From Anomaloglossus baeobatrachus (taxonomy: Eukaryota; Chordata; Amphibia; Anura; Aromobatidae), in assembly GCF_048569485.1 (NCBI RefSeq), contig NC_134354.1:333137143-333201142 (forward strand): 64,000 nt of DNA, given 5' to 3'. A program made the position numbers and the translations under genes. The notes below the pieces were generated by a model. The model had not been told where the DNA came from. It ran no database searches and worked only from the letters and a program-made list of their open reading frames with translations. Below are positions 22,179 to 33,584 of the stretch, piece after piece; positions within the stretch are counted from its first letter, which is position 1; every line of letters starts with the position of its first letter.

Positions 22179-23783
22179 AGGGAAACTGTCACCAGAAATT
22201 TAGCAAAAAAAATAAAAGATTCCCCTCTGCAGCTCCTGGGATGAATTCTGGAAAGGTTCCTGTTGTTATTGTGCCCACTTTGAGACTTAAAATAATACTT
22301 TATGAAGTCTTACCTTTTTGTATGCAAATCTGTTTTTATGGTCACGGGGGCGGGCTGCCTGGCGTCCGTTATTCCCCCTCCTGCCGTTGTACGCCGTCCC
22401 CCATTGCTCATTTCCATACATGAGGACGCCTTCCTCATGTAACTGTCTTCCTGAAGTTTTGTGCATGCCCAGTGCCACTCTCGCGGGAGTAAGCACTGTG
22501 CAAAGTGTGAACGCTTTTGAGGTGATTGCGCAGGCGCGAGATTATGGGCGGCGCTGTGATTGTCATCAGCAGCGTCATCCAAGTACCTGCCCATAATCTT
22601 GTGCCCGCGCTTCTCACTCTGCCTCCACCGTTATGCGCAAGCACTGGCCATATGAACCACGTTACCTATTACCATGGGCGCGAGATTATGGGCGGCGCTG
22701 TGATTGTCATCAGCAGCGTCATCCAAGTACCTGCCCATAATCTCGTGCCCACGCTTCTCACTCTGCCTCCACCGTTATGCGCAAGCACTGGCCATATGAA
22801 CCACGTTACCTATTACCATGGGCGCGAGATTATGGGCGGCGCTGTGATTGTCATCAGCAGCGTCATCCAAGTACCTGCCCATAATCTCGTGCCCACGCTT
22901 CTCACTCTGCCTCCACCGTTATGCGCAAGCACTGGCCATATGAACCACGTTACCTATTACCATGGGCGCGAGATTATGGGCGGCGCTGTGATTGTCATCA
23001 GCAGCGTCATCCAAGTACCTGCCCATAATCTCGTGCCCGCGCTTCTCACTCTGCCTCCACCGTTATGCGCAAGCACTGGCCATATGAACCACGTTACCTA
23101 TTACCATGGGCGCGAGATTATGGGCGGCACTGTGATTGTCATCAGCAGCGTCATCCAAGTACCCACCCATAATCTCGTGCCCACGCTTCTCACTCTGCCT
23201 CCACCGTTATGCGCAAGCACTGGCCATATGAACCACGTTACCTATTACCATGGGCGCGAGATTATGGGCGGCGCTGTGATTGTCATCAGCAAAGTCATCC
23301 AAGTACCCGCCCATAATCTCGTGCAAGCAGTAATAGGTAACATGGTTCATATGGCCAGCACTTGCGCATAACGGTGGAGTCAGAGGGAAAAGTGCGGGCA
23401 CGAGATTATGGGCGGGTACTTGGTTAACGCTGCTGATGACAATCACAGCGCCGCCCATAATCTCGTGCCTGCGCAATCACCTGAAAAAGCGTTCACATGC
23501 GCAAAACTTCGGGAGGACAGTTACATGAGGAAGGCGTCCTTGTGTATGTAAATGAGTAATGGGGGACTGCGTAAAGCGGCAGGAGGGGGAATAACGGACG
23601 CCAGACAGCCCGCCCCCGTGACCATAAAAACACATTTGCATACAAAAAGGTAAGACTTCATAAAGTATTTTTGTAGGTCTCAAAGGGGGCACAATAACAA
23701 CAGGAACCTTTCTAGAAGCAGCCCAGGAGCTGCAGAGGGGAATCTTTTACTTTTATTGTGAAATTTCTGCTGCCATGTTCCCT
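22179..23783. mobile_element. TTAA-duplication MITE with an expanded left arm
   Basis: TTAA at 22,175-22,178 and 23,784-23,787; ends AGGGAAACTGTCACCAGAAA and ...ATTTCTGCTGCCATGTTCCCT. The arms, about 22,179-22,680 and 23,330-23,783, are inverted copies. The left arm holds six 144-bp units where the right arm holds one. TTAA duplication fits piggyBac or Kolobok; no transposase. Confidence 0.8.
22534..23335. repeat. 144-bp tandem array, six units
   Basis: Units start at 22,534, 22,678, 22,822, 22,966, 23,110 and 23,254 and differ at only a few positions; the last is shortened. Each unit has its own hairpin (CGAGATTATGGGC ... GCCCATAATCTCG). Because 144 is a multiple of three, one frame stays open through the array; the 48-residue period is a consequence of this and not evidence of a protein. 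Confidence 0.92.
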
Positions 23784-23787
23784 TTAA

Positions 23788-24126
23788 CTGGTAGAGGAGC
23801 AAGGATAAAGCAGAGCTGAAGCTGTTGGGAAGCTAGGACCCAGCAGCTCTGCTCCACAGGCAGGAGACCACTGATCGGTAAGCTAATAGAAGCCTGCAGA
23901 TGCCACTCTGCATAGGTTATTACTGGCCAGTGCTATCTGCAGGAGAGAGAAGTGCTGATTGCACGGTCTCCTCAGCGTCCTGACTCCCCGCGTGTCTGCA
24001 GCAGTGAGAAGCCGCACACGGGGAATCAGAGAGAACAGCTGCAGACAAACGCAGGCTCCGGGACTGGGGGGGTCGGCTCTGGTGCAGGGGGGGGGGCTCT
24101 GCTGCAGGGGGGGGTCGCTCTGCTGC
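23788..24126. other. Unassigned, with a G-rich tract
   Basis: G-rich runs (GGGGGGGG near 24,088) next to GCTCTGCTGCAGGGGG repeats at about 24,070-24,130. No gene seen. Confidence 0.5.
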
Positions 24127-24323
24127 AGGGGGTGATTCATACCTCAGCAGCAGTCACAGGAGTAGGTGCGCGCTCGGCTCTGTAATGAATAGAAGGGAGA
24201 AACAGCGAGGCGGGGCTACAGTGGGTGGGTGGAGCCGGGATAAACAGCCTCACGGGCGGGACCCGGGATCAAAGGCTCAGAAGAGGGACTGTCCCGCTGT
24301 ATCCGGGACGGTTGGGAGGTATG
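24127..24323. mobile_element. 3' half of the CATACCTCCCAAC-type repeat
   Basis: Ends CTGTATCCGGGACGG then TTGGGAGGTATG, as at 21,609-21,636; upstream GGCGGGGC and GTGGGTGGGTGGAGCCGGG also match that element. The left half is missing. Confidence 0.6.
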
Positions 24324-24629
24324 CCGGAGCTACTGCAACTGTTAACTATATCGGTGTGTACAGTGCCATATAAAGTTACTCTACGTGGTAGACTAGGGAG
24401 ACATGATCTCCCTGCACTGCCGTTCTCTGATCTATAGACCGCAGGCCTCTTTAAGCCTGCGGTCTACAGAACAACTGGATGATGGCTCCTGCGCATGCAC
24501 AGATTGTCAGAGTCCCAGCACAGTGACATCATCATGCCGTGACAGGACTCTGATGTCTTGTGCGTGCAATGACAGCACAATGATCCGCCCGCGCTGGACC
24601 AACCAGGCTCCTAGATCCTGGATTGGGTG

Positions 24630-24830
24630 TGTATTTTATTATTATTATTATTATTTATTATTATAGCGCCATTTATTCCATGGCGCTTTACAAGTGAAAG
24701 AGGGTATACGTACAACAATCATTAACAGTACAAGACAGACTGGTATAGGAGGAGAGAGGACCCTGCCCGCGAGGGCTCACAGTCTACAGGGAATGGGTGA
24801 TGGTACAATAGGTGAGGACAGAGCTGGTTG
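24630..24830 (-). repeat. SINE/L2 3' part with (ATT)n
   Basis: (ATT)n, ATAGCGCCATTTATTCCATG, GCGCTTTACAAGTGAAAGAG, then GAGGGCTCACAGTCTACAGG. On the - strand this is the body-to-tail part of a SINE like the one at 54,596-54,790. Confidence 0.7.
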
Positions 24831-24879
24831 CGCAGTGGTCTACTGGGCTGAGGGCTATTGTAGGTGTATATGATGTTTC

Positions 24880-25450
24880 ATTTTTATTTAAATGTGTGAT
24901 AGGACTGTGGGGCATCATAAAGTATGGGGGATCCTAATACAGTGTGGAGGGACCCTGATATGTTGTAGGCAGCACTGTGGGGGTCCTTATACATTGTGGG
25001 GGGCCCTGATACATTGTAGGTAGTACTGTGGGGGCCCTTATACAGTATGGGAGATAATGTGGTGGTCATTATACAGTATGGGAGCTAATGATGGGGCCAT
25101 TATACAGACTATGAGCTAATGAGGGGGCCATTATACAGTGCAGGAGCTAATGTGGGAGTCACTATATAGTGTGGGAGTTTCGGTGGGGTCATTATAGAGC
25201 ATGGGAGCTTATGCGGTGGTCATAATACAGCGTAGGAGCAAATACAGGGGCCATTATACACTGTGGGAGCTACTTGGGGACCATTAAACAGTTTGTCAGA
25301 TAATATATGGCTATTATACAGTGTGTAGACCATTGTTTTGGGGGAGCTATGGGCCCATCATACTATGTATAGGGGCATCATTTTGTGTAGAGGGGAGCTG
25401 CTGGCTATTATACTGTGTATGTGGAGCTGTGGTTCCATAATACTGTGTAT
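24880..25450. repeat. Degenerate minisatellite of about 31-36 bp
   Basis: GGGGGCCATTATACAGTATG and GGGAGCTAATG recur with many changes about 15 times. Low-complexity, non-coding. Confidence 0.75.
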
Positions 25451-25508
25451 AGGAGATCTTTACATGGGGATGACCTAGGGGGTCATAATTAAATATTAAG
25501 TTGACACT

Positions 25509-25920
25509 TAAAGGAGTTGTCCACTACCAGAACCAGCCCTTCTTATTCCACGTTTTCCCCAGGTAAAATAATAAAGCCCTTCAGCGATTCTGCGCTCGCA
25601 GTGCCAGGGCTCACGCAAACCCAGTATCCAATCAGCTACCTTCTCCTCGCCTTTGGACCAAATGAGCAATCAATAGGAAGTGAGTGCAGCTGCAACACTC
25701 ACTTCCTGTTGATTAACTTGTTTAGTCCGAAGGCGGGGAGACAGAAGTTGGAGCTGATTGGATATGGGGCTCACTTGACATCACAGCTCTATGTAAGCCC
25801 TGGCACCGTTACCCCGAACACTGCTGAAGGGCACCGATACGGGAGGTGAGTATAGGCTTTATTATTTTAGCTGGGGGAAATATGTAGAATCAGAAGCAGT
25901 GTCCTAGTAGTGGACTCAGA
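25509..25920. mobile_element. Foldback MITE (AGTTGTCCACTAC ends)
   Basis: Left AAAGGAGTTGTCCACTACCA and right GTCCTAGTAGTGGACTC are inverted, as are internal strings (CCAATCAGCT ... AGCTGATTGG; CACTTCCTATTG ... and CACTTCCTGTTGATT). TTAA precedes the left end. Non-autonomous. Confidence 0.6.
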
Positions 25921-27139
25921 GTATTGTGACCGTCAAAGATGCTCATGGAGCATTATTACTTTCTAAGGGCAAAATGTGGACACTTTTCTAGGGCATTTGC
26001 ACAGGGCGTTAATATTTTCTAGAGAGCAATTTTACCATCAAAAGGGCATATATGAGGCATTATTGTCATGTAAGGAGCACAGTGGTTGCATTATTATGTC
26101 GGACACTAACAAGAGCACTGTTTTTGTGCAGGTGCAGTAATATGGACACATACAGCAGCAGCAGCTCATCGTTGGCGTGTCAGTAACATGTAGTGTTTAG
26201 GTAAGTTGGGAAAAGATGGGGACAGTGCTGGAAATGTGAGAAGTCAGATGTGTCTTTGTTGTAAACTCTGCAATTGAATGGTGGCTGGAGAAGTTGTTGT
26301 GATGGTCTGGGCCAGATGGAAAATACGGGAAAAGTGAGTGACTCCATCTGAAAGAACGTCATCTATAAGTCACTATCTATGACTGCATTGTAATCTCTGA
26401 TATGTTCTGCAGGACTGGTATCTACCAATATATTGTCACCATATAGCTTTAATATCAGTGTTGGTCGTTGTAAAGAGATTTATTTTCAGTAATAGTGCGG
26501 TCATCTGCTGAGGTTTCCCTGTACCCACGATTGGGCTGTGCCACTGTAGCTGTTACCACGATTACCTGGTTAGGGGCCCACTCAGATATTTCACAACCCC
26601 TGAGCTGAACTGCTAGCTTTCCTGTGTTATTGCATTAGGGAATGTGTCATCAAGATGTTTTCTTTCAACAACTGAAATAAAGGTAAAGTATTAATGTTTT
26701 ATTTTTTTTCAAATATTTTATTTTTTTTAAAGGTGTAAAATATGAAAAATTATTTTATAAGTTTTGACACAGGAAAATTCTTTGCACTATGTTACCCAGT
26801 AGTTAGAAAAATATTATAATTTGAGACTTCTCAGTGGTTGATACCTTTAACCCCTTCCCGGCATTGGAAGTACTGGTACATCCTATTTTGCAGTGCATTC
26901 CCACAAATGGATGTGTCCTGGGAATTGTGTGAGCACAGGAGCTCTGATTAAGTGATAGTCGAGCTCCAGCTGTCACAGCCAGGGCCACTGCCTACAAAGT
27001 CCCTGGCTGTTTAACCCCCCAAATACTGCAATCAATAGCGATTGCAGAGTTTCGGAGGTTGGGAAAGGGAGTGCACTCCCTCTCCCACCTCAGCAATGTG
27101 ATCACGGAGTCCCAATCATTGCTGTGGCAAATAAAGGTC
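25921..27139. other. Unassigned, AT-rich in part
   Basis: T-rich runs near 26,700-26,730 and an AACCCCTTCCCGGCATTG string near 26,850. Short open frames have no recognised domain. No gene called. Confidence 0.4.
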
Positions 27140-29785
27140 TAATTATTATTATAGATCACTTGGATGAAAAGAGGATATTGGTGAGATTAATTTTTCACAC
27201 CAAATGGCCACATTCTCAAAAAAAACATGAAACAGTGATCATGGGAGATTTCAACTACCCAGACATTCAACACAAACAGAAATAAAGTTGAGCTCACCAC
27301 GCCAGTTGAATGAAGATTTTCACAGCATCCAGCAATCCCAGGGAGGGTGTCAATGTACAGCTACAGGTATAACAGGGGTGAGAGGAATCAGCGGCACATC
27401 CATCAGAGTAAAATTTCATAAATGGTAATCATAGGATTAATGGCGCTGTTGGCGCTAGAAACACGTAAGGCTTTATAATTTTACTCTACATTGTCTTACA
27501 TGAATTTTTGAAAAGATGATATTTTAACTTGGATGGATGTGCCGCTAATTCCTCTCACCCCTGTTATACCCAGACACCCAGACATTCATTAGGAAACCCT
27601 CACAGCTAAGAGTAAAGGCTCCCTCCAATTTTTATCCTGCCTTCCAGACAACTTCACCTCCCAGCTTGTAGAAGAAAATACAAGGGGAACAGCCATCTTG
27701 GACCTAATCCTAACAAACAATGAGAATATGGTTAAGGGACTAAGGGTAGCATGGAGAATGGGACTCAGCGATCATGCTATCCTTGACTTTGGGGTTGCAA
27801 GAGGAGGACGACCTGAGTAGACACAGACTTCAAGGCTTGACTTTAGAAGAGCAGACTTCAAGGGCTTAAAGGCAAAGATTGTTAGAATTGCATGGCACAT
27901 AATTCTTAAGCACAAAATTGCACATGAAGGATGGGATATCTTCCTTAAGGAAATTCTTAATGCACAAGAACTAGCAATACCTAAAAGGAAGAATAATCGA
28001 AAGGACCTAAAGAAACTAATATGGATGACCAAAAAATTACATCACCTGCTAAAAAAGAAAATGTAAACAAATAACAAGTGTAAGGTGGGGATTATATTTC
28101 GGGAAGAATACATGGCATTTTGCAAACTCTGCAAGACAAGCGTCAAAGGAGATAAGGTGAACACAAAATTAGGTTGCAAAAGAGGCCAAGAGTAAGGTAA
28201 AAGTATTTTGGTGGTATGTTAAAACCAAAGGAAAAGTGAAGATGACAGTTGGAGTCCTGCAGAATCAAAAAGGTGAAACAGTCAACATGGTGGGGCAGCC
28301 GGTGGAGGTACTAAATTCGTATTTTGTATCCGTCTTATCCCAAACAACCAAGGCAAGCATCACAATAATCATGATACAAATGATAGTCAGGAGGAGTCCA
28401 AATAAGCAAAGGATTGGAAGGAGAACACTTAGCCAAGTTAAAGGAAACAAAGTCCCCAGGTCCAGATGATTTACACCCTAGAGTCTTGAAAGATATAGCT
28501 GAGGAAATAATAGTACCACTTGCCATAATCTTCAATAAATCATCGGCAACTGGAGTGGTCCCTCTAGACTAGAAGAGGGCAAATGTGGTTCCTATCTACA
28601 AAGAGTGGAAAAAGGAGGATCGTGGAAATTACAGGCATTTTTTCTTACCTCCATAGCTGGAAAAATCTTTGAGCAAATTAAATTTACTTATGTACCTGAA
28701 TGTGAAGGCATTAATTAACCAAAACCAACACGGCTTTATAACCAATAAAACTTGTCAGACCAGCCTGATTTCCTTCTATAACAAATTCACTGAATAGTTG
28801 GATCAGGGGAATGCCATGGATATAGTATACCTTGACTTCAGTAAGGCATTCAATAAAGTATCACATGACATCCTCATTGAAAAAATGATTAAGTATGGAA
28901 TTGACAAAAAATCAGTTAGATGGATTCATAACTGGCTTAATGATCGTGCACAATGAGAAATACTAAATGGCTACACATCGAGCTGCAGGAAAGAGAAAAG
29001 CGGGGTGCCGCAAGGCTCTCTCCTGGGCTAAGTACTGCTTAATATCTTTATAAATGATCTGGACAATGGAATTATTGGGAAAATCAGAAAATTTGCAGAT
29101 GATACTAAGATAGGAGGAGTAACCAACAAAACAGAGGAAAGAGAGTGTATTCAAAAGGATCTAGACACACTCTAACAATCGGCCGAGGAGAACAGAATGG
29201 TGTTTAACAGTGACAAATGCAAAGTCCTACATCTGGGTAAAATAAATGTAAAAAGCATATATAGTATGGGAGGAATTGAACTAGGTGATAGCACCAGGAA
29301 AAATGATTTAGGCATAATAGAAGATCCCAGATTCAACATGAGCCAACATTGTGGAGCTGCAGCTAAAAAGACCAACAAAATTCTGGGATGTATCAAGACA
29401 AGCATTGAATCTAGATCAAGAGAGGTAATTATTTCCCTATACTCTGCCCTGGTCAGACCCCACCTGGAATACTGTGTACAGTTCTGGGTGCCCCAATTCA
29501 AGAAAGACATCGATATATTGGAGCAAGTCCAGAGAAGAGCAACCAAGATGGTAGAAGGTCTGCAAACCATGTACTATGAAGACCTGCTAAAAGAACAGGG
29601 AATGTTTAGTTTGCAAAAGAGAAGGCTGTGAGGAGACTTAATAGCGGTTTACCAATATCTGAAAGGTAGTCACATTGCAGAGGGAACTACCCTATTTTCA
29701 TAAGCACAAGAAAGTACAAGAAGCAATGAGATGAAACTAAAAGGAAGGAGATTCAGATTAGAATTAGGAAAAACTTTCTGATTCA
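27140..29785 (+). pseudogene. Broken CR1 LINE (endonuclease end to RT C-terminus)
   Basis: Decayed ORF2 of a CR1 non-LTR retrotransposon. The endonuclease end motif MGDFNYPDI lies at 27,241-27,266. RT motifs follow: LDFSKAFNKV near 28,830, SGVPQGSLLG near 29,000, and FADDTK with catalytic DD at 29,098-29,103. The longest surviving frame (29,197-29,631) carries the CR1 C-terminal signature VRPHLEYCVQFW and QRRATKM. ORF1, most of the endonuclease and the 3' UTR are missing. Several in-frame stops (for example inside the fingers-palm region near 28,955 and 29,175) show that it is dead. A 306-bp insert with a 13-bp duplication splits the endonuclease part. Confidence 0.88.
27270..27575. mobile_element. 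Small Penelope-like insert in the CR1, 13-bp duplication
   Basis: ACCCAGACATTCA occurs at 27,257-27,269 and again at 27,576-27,588, where the CR1 sequence resumes. The insert has inverted arms (GTATAACAGGGGTGAGAGGA against CCTCTCACCCCTGTTATAC, and GGCACATCCATC against its complement). Near the middle, GGCGCTGTTGGCGCTAGAAA then CACG looks like stem II plus the GAAA box of a hammerhead; the CUGANGA box is not recognisable. Class is inferred. Confidence 0.6.
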
Positions 29786-30249
29786 ATAATTTTTATTAGT
29801 TTTTCAAATTTGTAAATAAAACAGTTATAATAAAAACAAAATAAAACACATTGTATAGCATTACATCATGCTATATCAACCACAAATAATATAGACATAT
29901 ACAATAAAAGAAATGAACAAATAATAAAATATTAAAATTAGTAAAAACTATGACATACAGTCAGATTAAGAATTTCCATAGTATAATATTTTCAAATAAT
30001 ATGTCAGGATATGGATGTAGTCCAACAATTTTCTTATCAAACTAATTGTATAAGTGTCATGTTATATTACTTTTATAACAGAATTTGCACTAGGTTAGAT
30101 TTAAAATGTTATGTGTAGTTGTTAATAAAGTTAGTCCATGGGTCTTATTTTTTATGAAATCTGTTCCAAGAGTTATTAATCCACACTATAACATGGAGCT
30201 CATTCCGTTCTGAGATTTTCACTGTGCCTGAAAAGTAGTTCCCAATTAC
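29786..30249. other. AT-rich unassigned stretch
   Basis: Very A+T-rich with poly-A-like strings (ATAAAACACATTG, TAATAAAATATTAAAATTAG). It cuts off the CR1 3' end and is possibly the tail of another retroelement. No gene. Confidence 0.4.
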
Positions 30250-31640
30250 ATGGGGAGTATTCGCGCACTAAGGAGAAACTGTGTGGTCCATTTTTTTCCT
30301 TTTAACCATTATAAAAATTAAAAACATTGTAGCTGTAAATATATAATCATTCTTTTTCACCAACCAATGGTATGAAATTCTGTGAGGCACATGTGGTGTC
30401 AATATGCACACTGCACTTCTGGACGAATTCATTGAGAGGTGTACTTTGTAAATGTGGTCTCTTCTGGGGTGGTCTGCTTTTCCAGCACCACAGGGGCTCT
30501 GCCAATGTGACATGGCAGCCTCAAACCATTCCAGCAAAATTTACCCTGCAATATGGCGATTCTTCCCTTTTGAGATTTCCACCGTCTTAGATGTAGATTT
30601 TGACCACATATGGGGTACTGGTGAACTCTGGAGAAATTGTGCAAAACATTGTTTTCTCCTTACCCTTTTGAAAATTACAAACTTGGGGCTAAAGCAACAT
30701 TACACTAGAAAAAATTAGAACTTTTACTCAGTGCAAAGTTATACAATTCTATGAATCGTATGAATTCCTCAAGAGGAGTAGTTTCCCTAATGAAGTCACT
30801 TTTTGTTTTTTTGCGGTTTTGGTATGTCAGGGGCTTTTCAAATGTGACATGGCATCTGCAATCTATTCCAGCCAAAATGGTGCTCCAAAATTCAAATAGC
30901 ACTCTTTTCCTTCTAAACCCTGCCGTTAGCTCAAACATTAGTTTTCCATCATATATGAGGTATCAGTGTATGCAGGATATATTGCACAACAATTTGGTTA
31001 GGCTTTCGAAAACATTTTTTTGGCAAAAGCAACATGGGAAAAAAGTTTTTTTTTCATTTTTACAGTTCAAAGTTAAAAAATTGTGTAAAGCACCTGAGAG
31101 CTCAAGTACACCTCTAAATAAATCCCTTCAGGTGTGTATTTCAAAATTGGGTCACTTTTGTGGGGAATTTCTACTGTTTAAAAACATCAGAGGTTTGTCA
31201 AAAACAACATGGCATCTGCTATCTATTTCAGGCCAATTTTGCATTCCAAAAGTCAAATGGTGCTCCTTCCCTTCCGAGCCCTGCCGCACGCTTAAAAAGT
31301 AGTTTTTTACCACATGTAGGTTATCTGTGTACTTTGGAGAAATTGCATGACAAATTGCATGGTGCATTTTCTCCTGTTACCTTTATGAAAATGCTTAAGC
31401 AATATTTTGTGTGAAGAAATAAAATTTTCATTTTTCCCTTCCACATTGCTTTAATTCCTGTGAAGTACCTAAAGGGTTAATACAGTTCTTGAATGTGTAA
31501 TTTGAGTGCTTTGAGGGGTGCAGTTTTTAGAATGGTGTCACTGTCGGGTATTTTCTGTCAGCTAGGCCTTTGAGTCCCTTGAAATGTGATGTGGTCCCTA
31601 AAAAATTTATTTTGTAAATTTTGTTGGAAAAATGAGAAAT
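30250..31640. repeat. Diverged tandem array of about 350-bp units (four)
   Basis: The landmark ACATGGCA recurs near 30,508, 30,846 and 31,206, with a degenerate fourth near 31,587. Other landmarks (AAATTGTGCA...TTTTCTCCT..ACC, TTCCAGCCAA) repeat in the same order. The translated motif NVTWHLQSIPAK versus NVTWQPQTIPAK and KTTWHLLSISGQ recurs but with broken frames. Units have diverged strongly, so the array is old. No function is known to me. Confidence 0.7.
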
Positions 31641-32286
31641 TGCTGATAAACTTTAAAGCCTTATAACTTCCTAACAAAAAAAAATGGTTCAAAATTTCGC
31701 TGGTGTAAAGTAGACAAATGGGTAATGTTATTTAGTAAGTATTTTGTGTGACATAACTTTGTGGTATAAGGGCATAACAATTAAAAGTTTGAAAATTGCA
31801 AAATTTAAAAAATTTTCTCCTAAAGTTCCAATATTTTCACAAATAAACATAAAAAAGTTCAACCTAAATTTATCAGTGAGAGCAAAGCTGCATAGGTAGC
31901 TCCTTTCAGTGGGGAGAATGATCTGTAGGCTGGCATCAGTAGTACCATGCCACACTGCCCATCCTGTTCTGTCCGCCTCTGCCCAAACCTACTATCATCA
32001 TCTCTTGCTGCTGAACACTGCAAGTGACAGGGACATTGTACCTCTGTGCATAGCGCTGGGCTACAATAACATGTTGCCTGGCTCCTCACACAGCTGTTAT
32101 CTGGGCAGCCCAGATGGCATGCACAGTCACGCAGCAGCAAGCATAGGAGATGGGGTTAGCATCTAAATAAGCCTAGTCTTTTATGGCCTGTGACTTGCAT
32201 ATTTGCAGAGTGTAAATGTTGTGCTTGGAAACTTAAACAACAGCAAATAAAAATGTATTGTTTTAAAAATTAACACTTATTAATAG
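31641..32286. other. Unassigned stretch
   Basis: A/T-rich start, then sequence with no recognised domain, RNA gene or repeat. Confidence 0.4.
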
Positions 32287-32525
32287 GGATGATCGAATAC
32301 CTCAAATATTCGGCTTCGCGAATATTTTCCGAATACCTTGCCACTATTCGGCTATTCGTTGCGCAATGTAAGTTTATGGGAAGCCCGAATAGTACCGAAT
32401 AGTTGTTATTCGGGTTTCCCATAGACTTACATTGCGCATCGAATATTTGCGAATAGTCGAATAGCGGCGAGGTATTCGGAAAATATTTATGAAGCCGAAT
32501 AATCAAAGTATTCGATCATCCCTAA
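32287..32525. mobile_element. Foldback MITE, about 240 bp
   Basis: AGGGATGATCGAATAC at the left and GTATTCGATCATCCCT at the right. Internal pairs include GCCGAATA / TATTCGGC and CCATAGACTTACATTG / CAATGTAAGTTTATGG, making nearly the whole element one hairpin. Flanks are AT-rich (AAT on both sides), so the target duplication is ambiguous. Confidence 0.8.
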
Positions 32526-33584
32526 TAATTAATAATTATTAATACAAATAAAATGTGACACATCCCCTTTAAAGAGATTATCCAGCCTAATTAAAAACAT
32601 TTCCGAGGGTATAAATAAAATCTAACATAAATGACCTGCTGTCCCACCTGTGGTGTATTTGGTGGTCTGTGTGGCACTGGAAGTGTTGACGTCACTATTC
32701 CTCTGTTACGGGGCCAGTACGGCCTGTGACTGTTTGCAGCGGTGTGGTGACTTTCATGGCCCATTATTGGGATTTCACCCAATCTTTGACTCTGATATAG
32801 TATTTAATTACATCTGAGAATTTAATTTAGTGAGTTACTACAGAGCAGAAAAGAAACAGTTGAATGATAAATTCCGCTCTGCTGCGAGTATAGATGGACA
32901 GCGGAGAGGGAAAACAGCTGGTGCATCACTCACTGTACACCACCTCAGGATGTGGCGTTATCCGCAAATGGAAGAATCTGAGTATAAGACAAGAGAGATA
33001 ACTGTGCATCCGCCCCCCAAACCTACAATCTAAAAATGTGCAAAGACAGATAAAAAGTGCCTAGGAAGCTAAAAATATCTGTTTGTGGTGTCACTTCTGT
33101 AGGAGAAAGGAAGCTCCAGATAAGGGGTTAACCGTCCTCAGTTATCAGACCCAACAATAAAGACACATAGGCACTTGCCAAGGGACACAGTTCCAATTGT
33201 CATTTCATTATAGGATAAAGAATACTGCAAAACCCCAGTGTAACCTAACCTAGCAGAGCTGGGAACTTCTCATGTTGGAGATTTGCAGCAAGTCTTGATA
33301 ATTCCCTGTCAGGAACATTAGAAGAAACCTAAGGTTCCCATACCTCTTCAACGGCTGTCACTAGAACGCTGTTCAGACAACTCTGAGCTGTAGATCTCTC
33401 CCCAAACTAATTTACGCCAAGCTCAGTATCTGTGTGATCTCTATAGGGAAGGGATAATAAGTTACTGCCAGACACTAATAGCAACAGTTTACCTTCCTTG
33501 AGAGCAAAAGGTTCCAGTGTTGAAAGGCCACATGCCCAATACTTCCCACAACATCTTCTACTGCGGAACAGTCATACAGGTAAG
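32526..33584. other. Unassigned stretch, possibly single-copy
   Basis: After the foldback MITE there is a CATCCCCTTTAAAGAG remnant of a TTAA element near 32,565, then about 1 kb with no recognised transposon, conserved frame or RNA gene. Confidence 0.4.

Noticed and set aside
22526-23371. 281-codon open frame with a 48-residue repeat
   Set aside because: It is the translation of a 144-bp tandem array in a MITE arm. The opposite strand is also partly open, and there is no start context or domain.
29197-29631. Host gene from the 144-codon open frame
   Set aside because: It matches the CR1 reverse-transcriptase C-terminus and lies in a stop-ridden CR1 copy.
32287-32525. Structured non-coding RNA gene
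   Set aside because: The strong hairpin is explained by a foldback MITE; there is no Pol III promoter or known RNA family.
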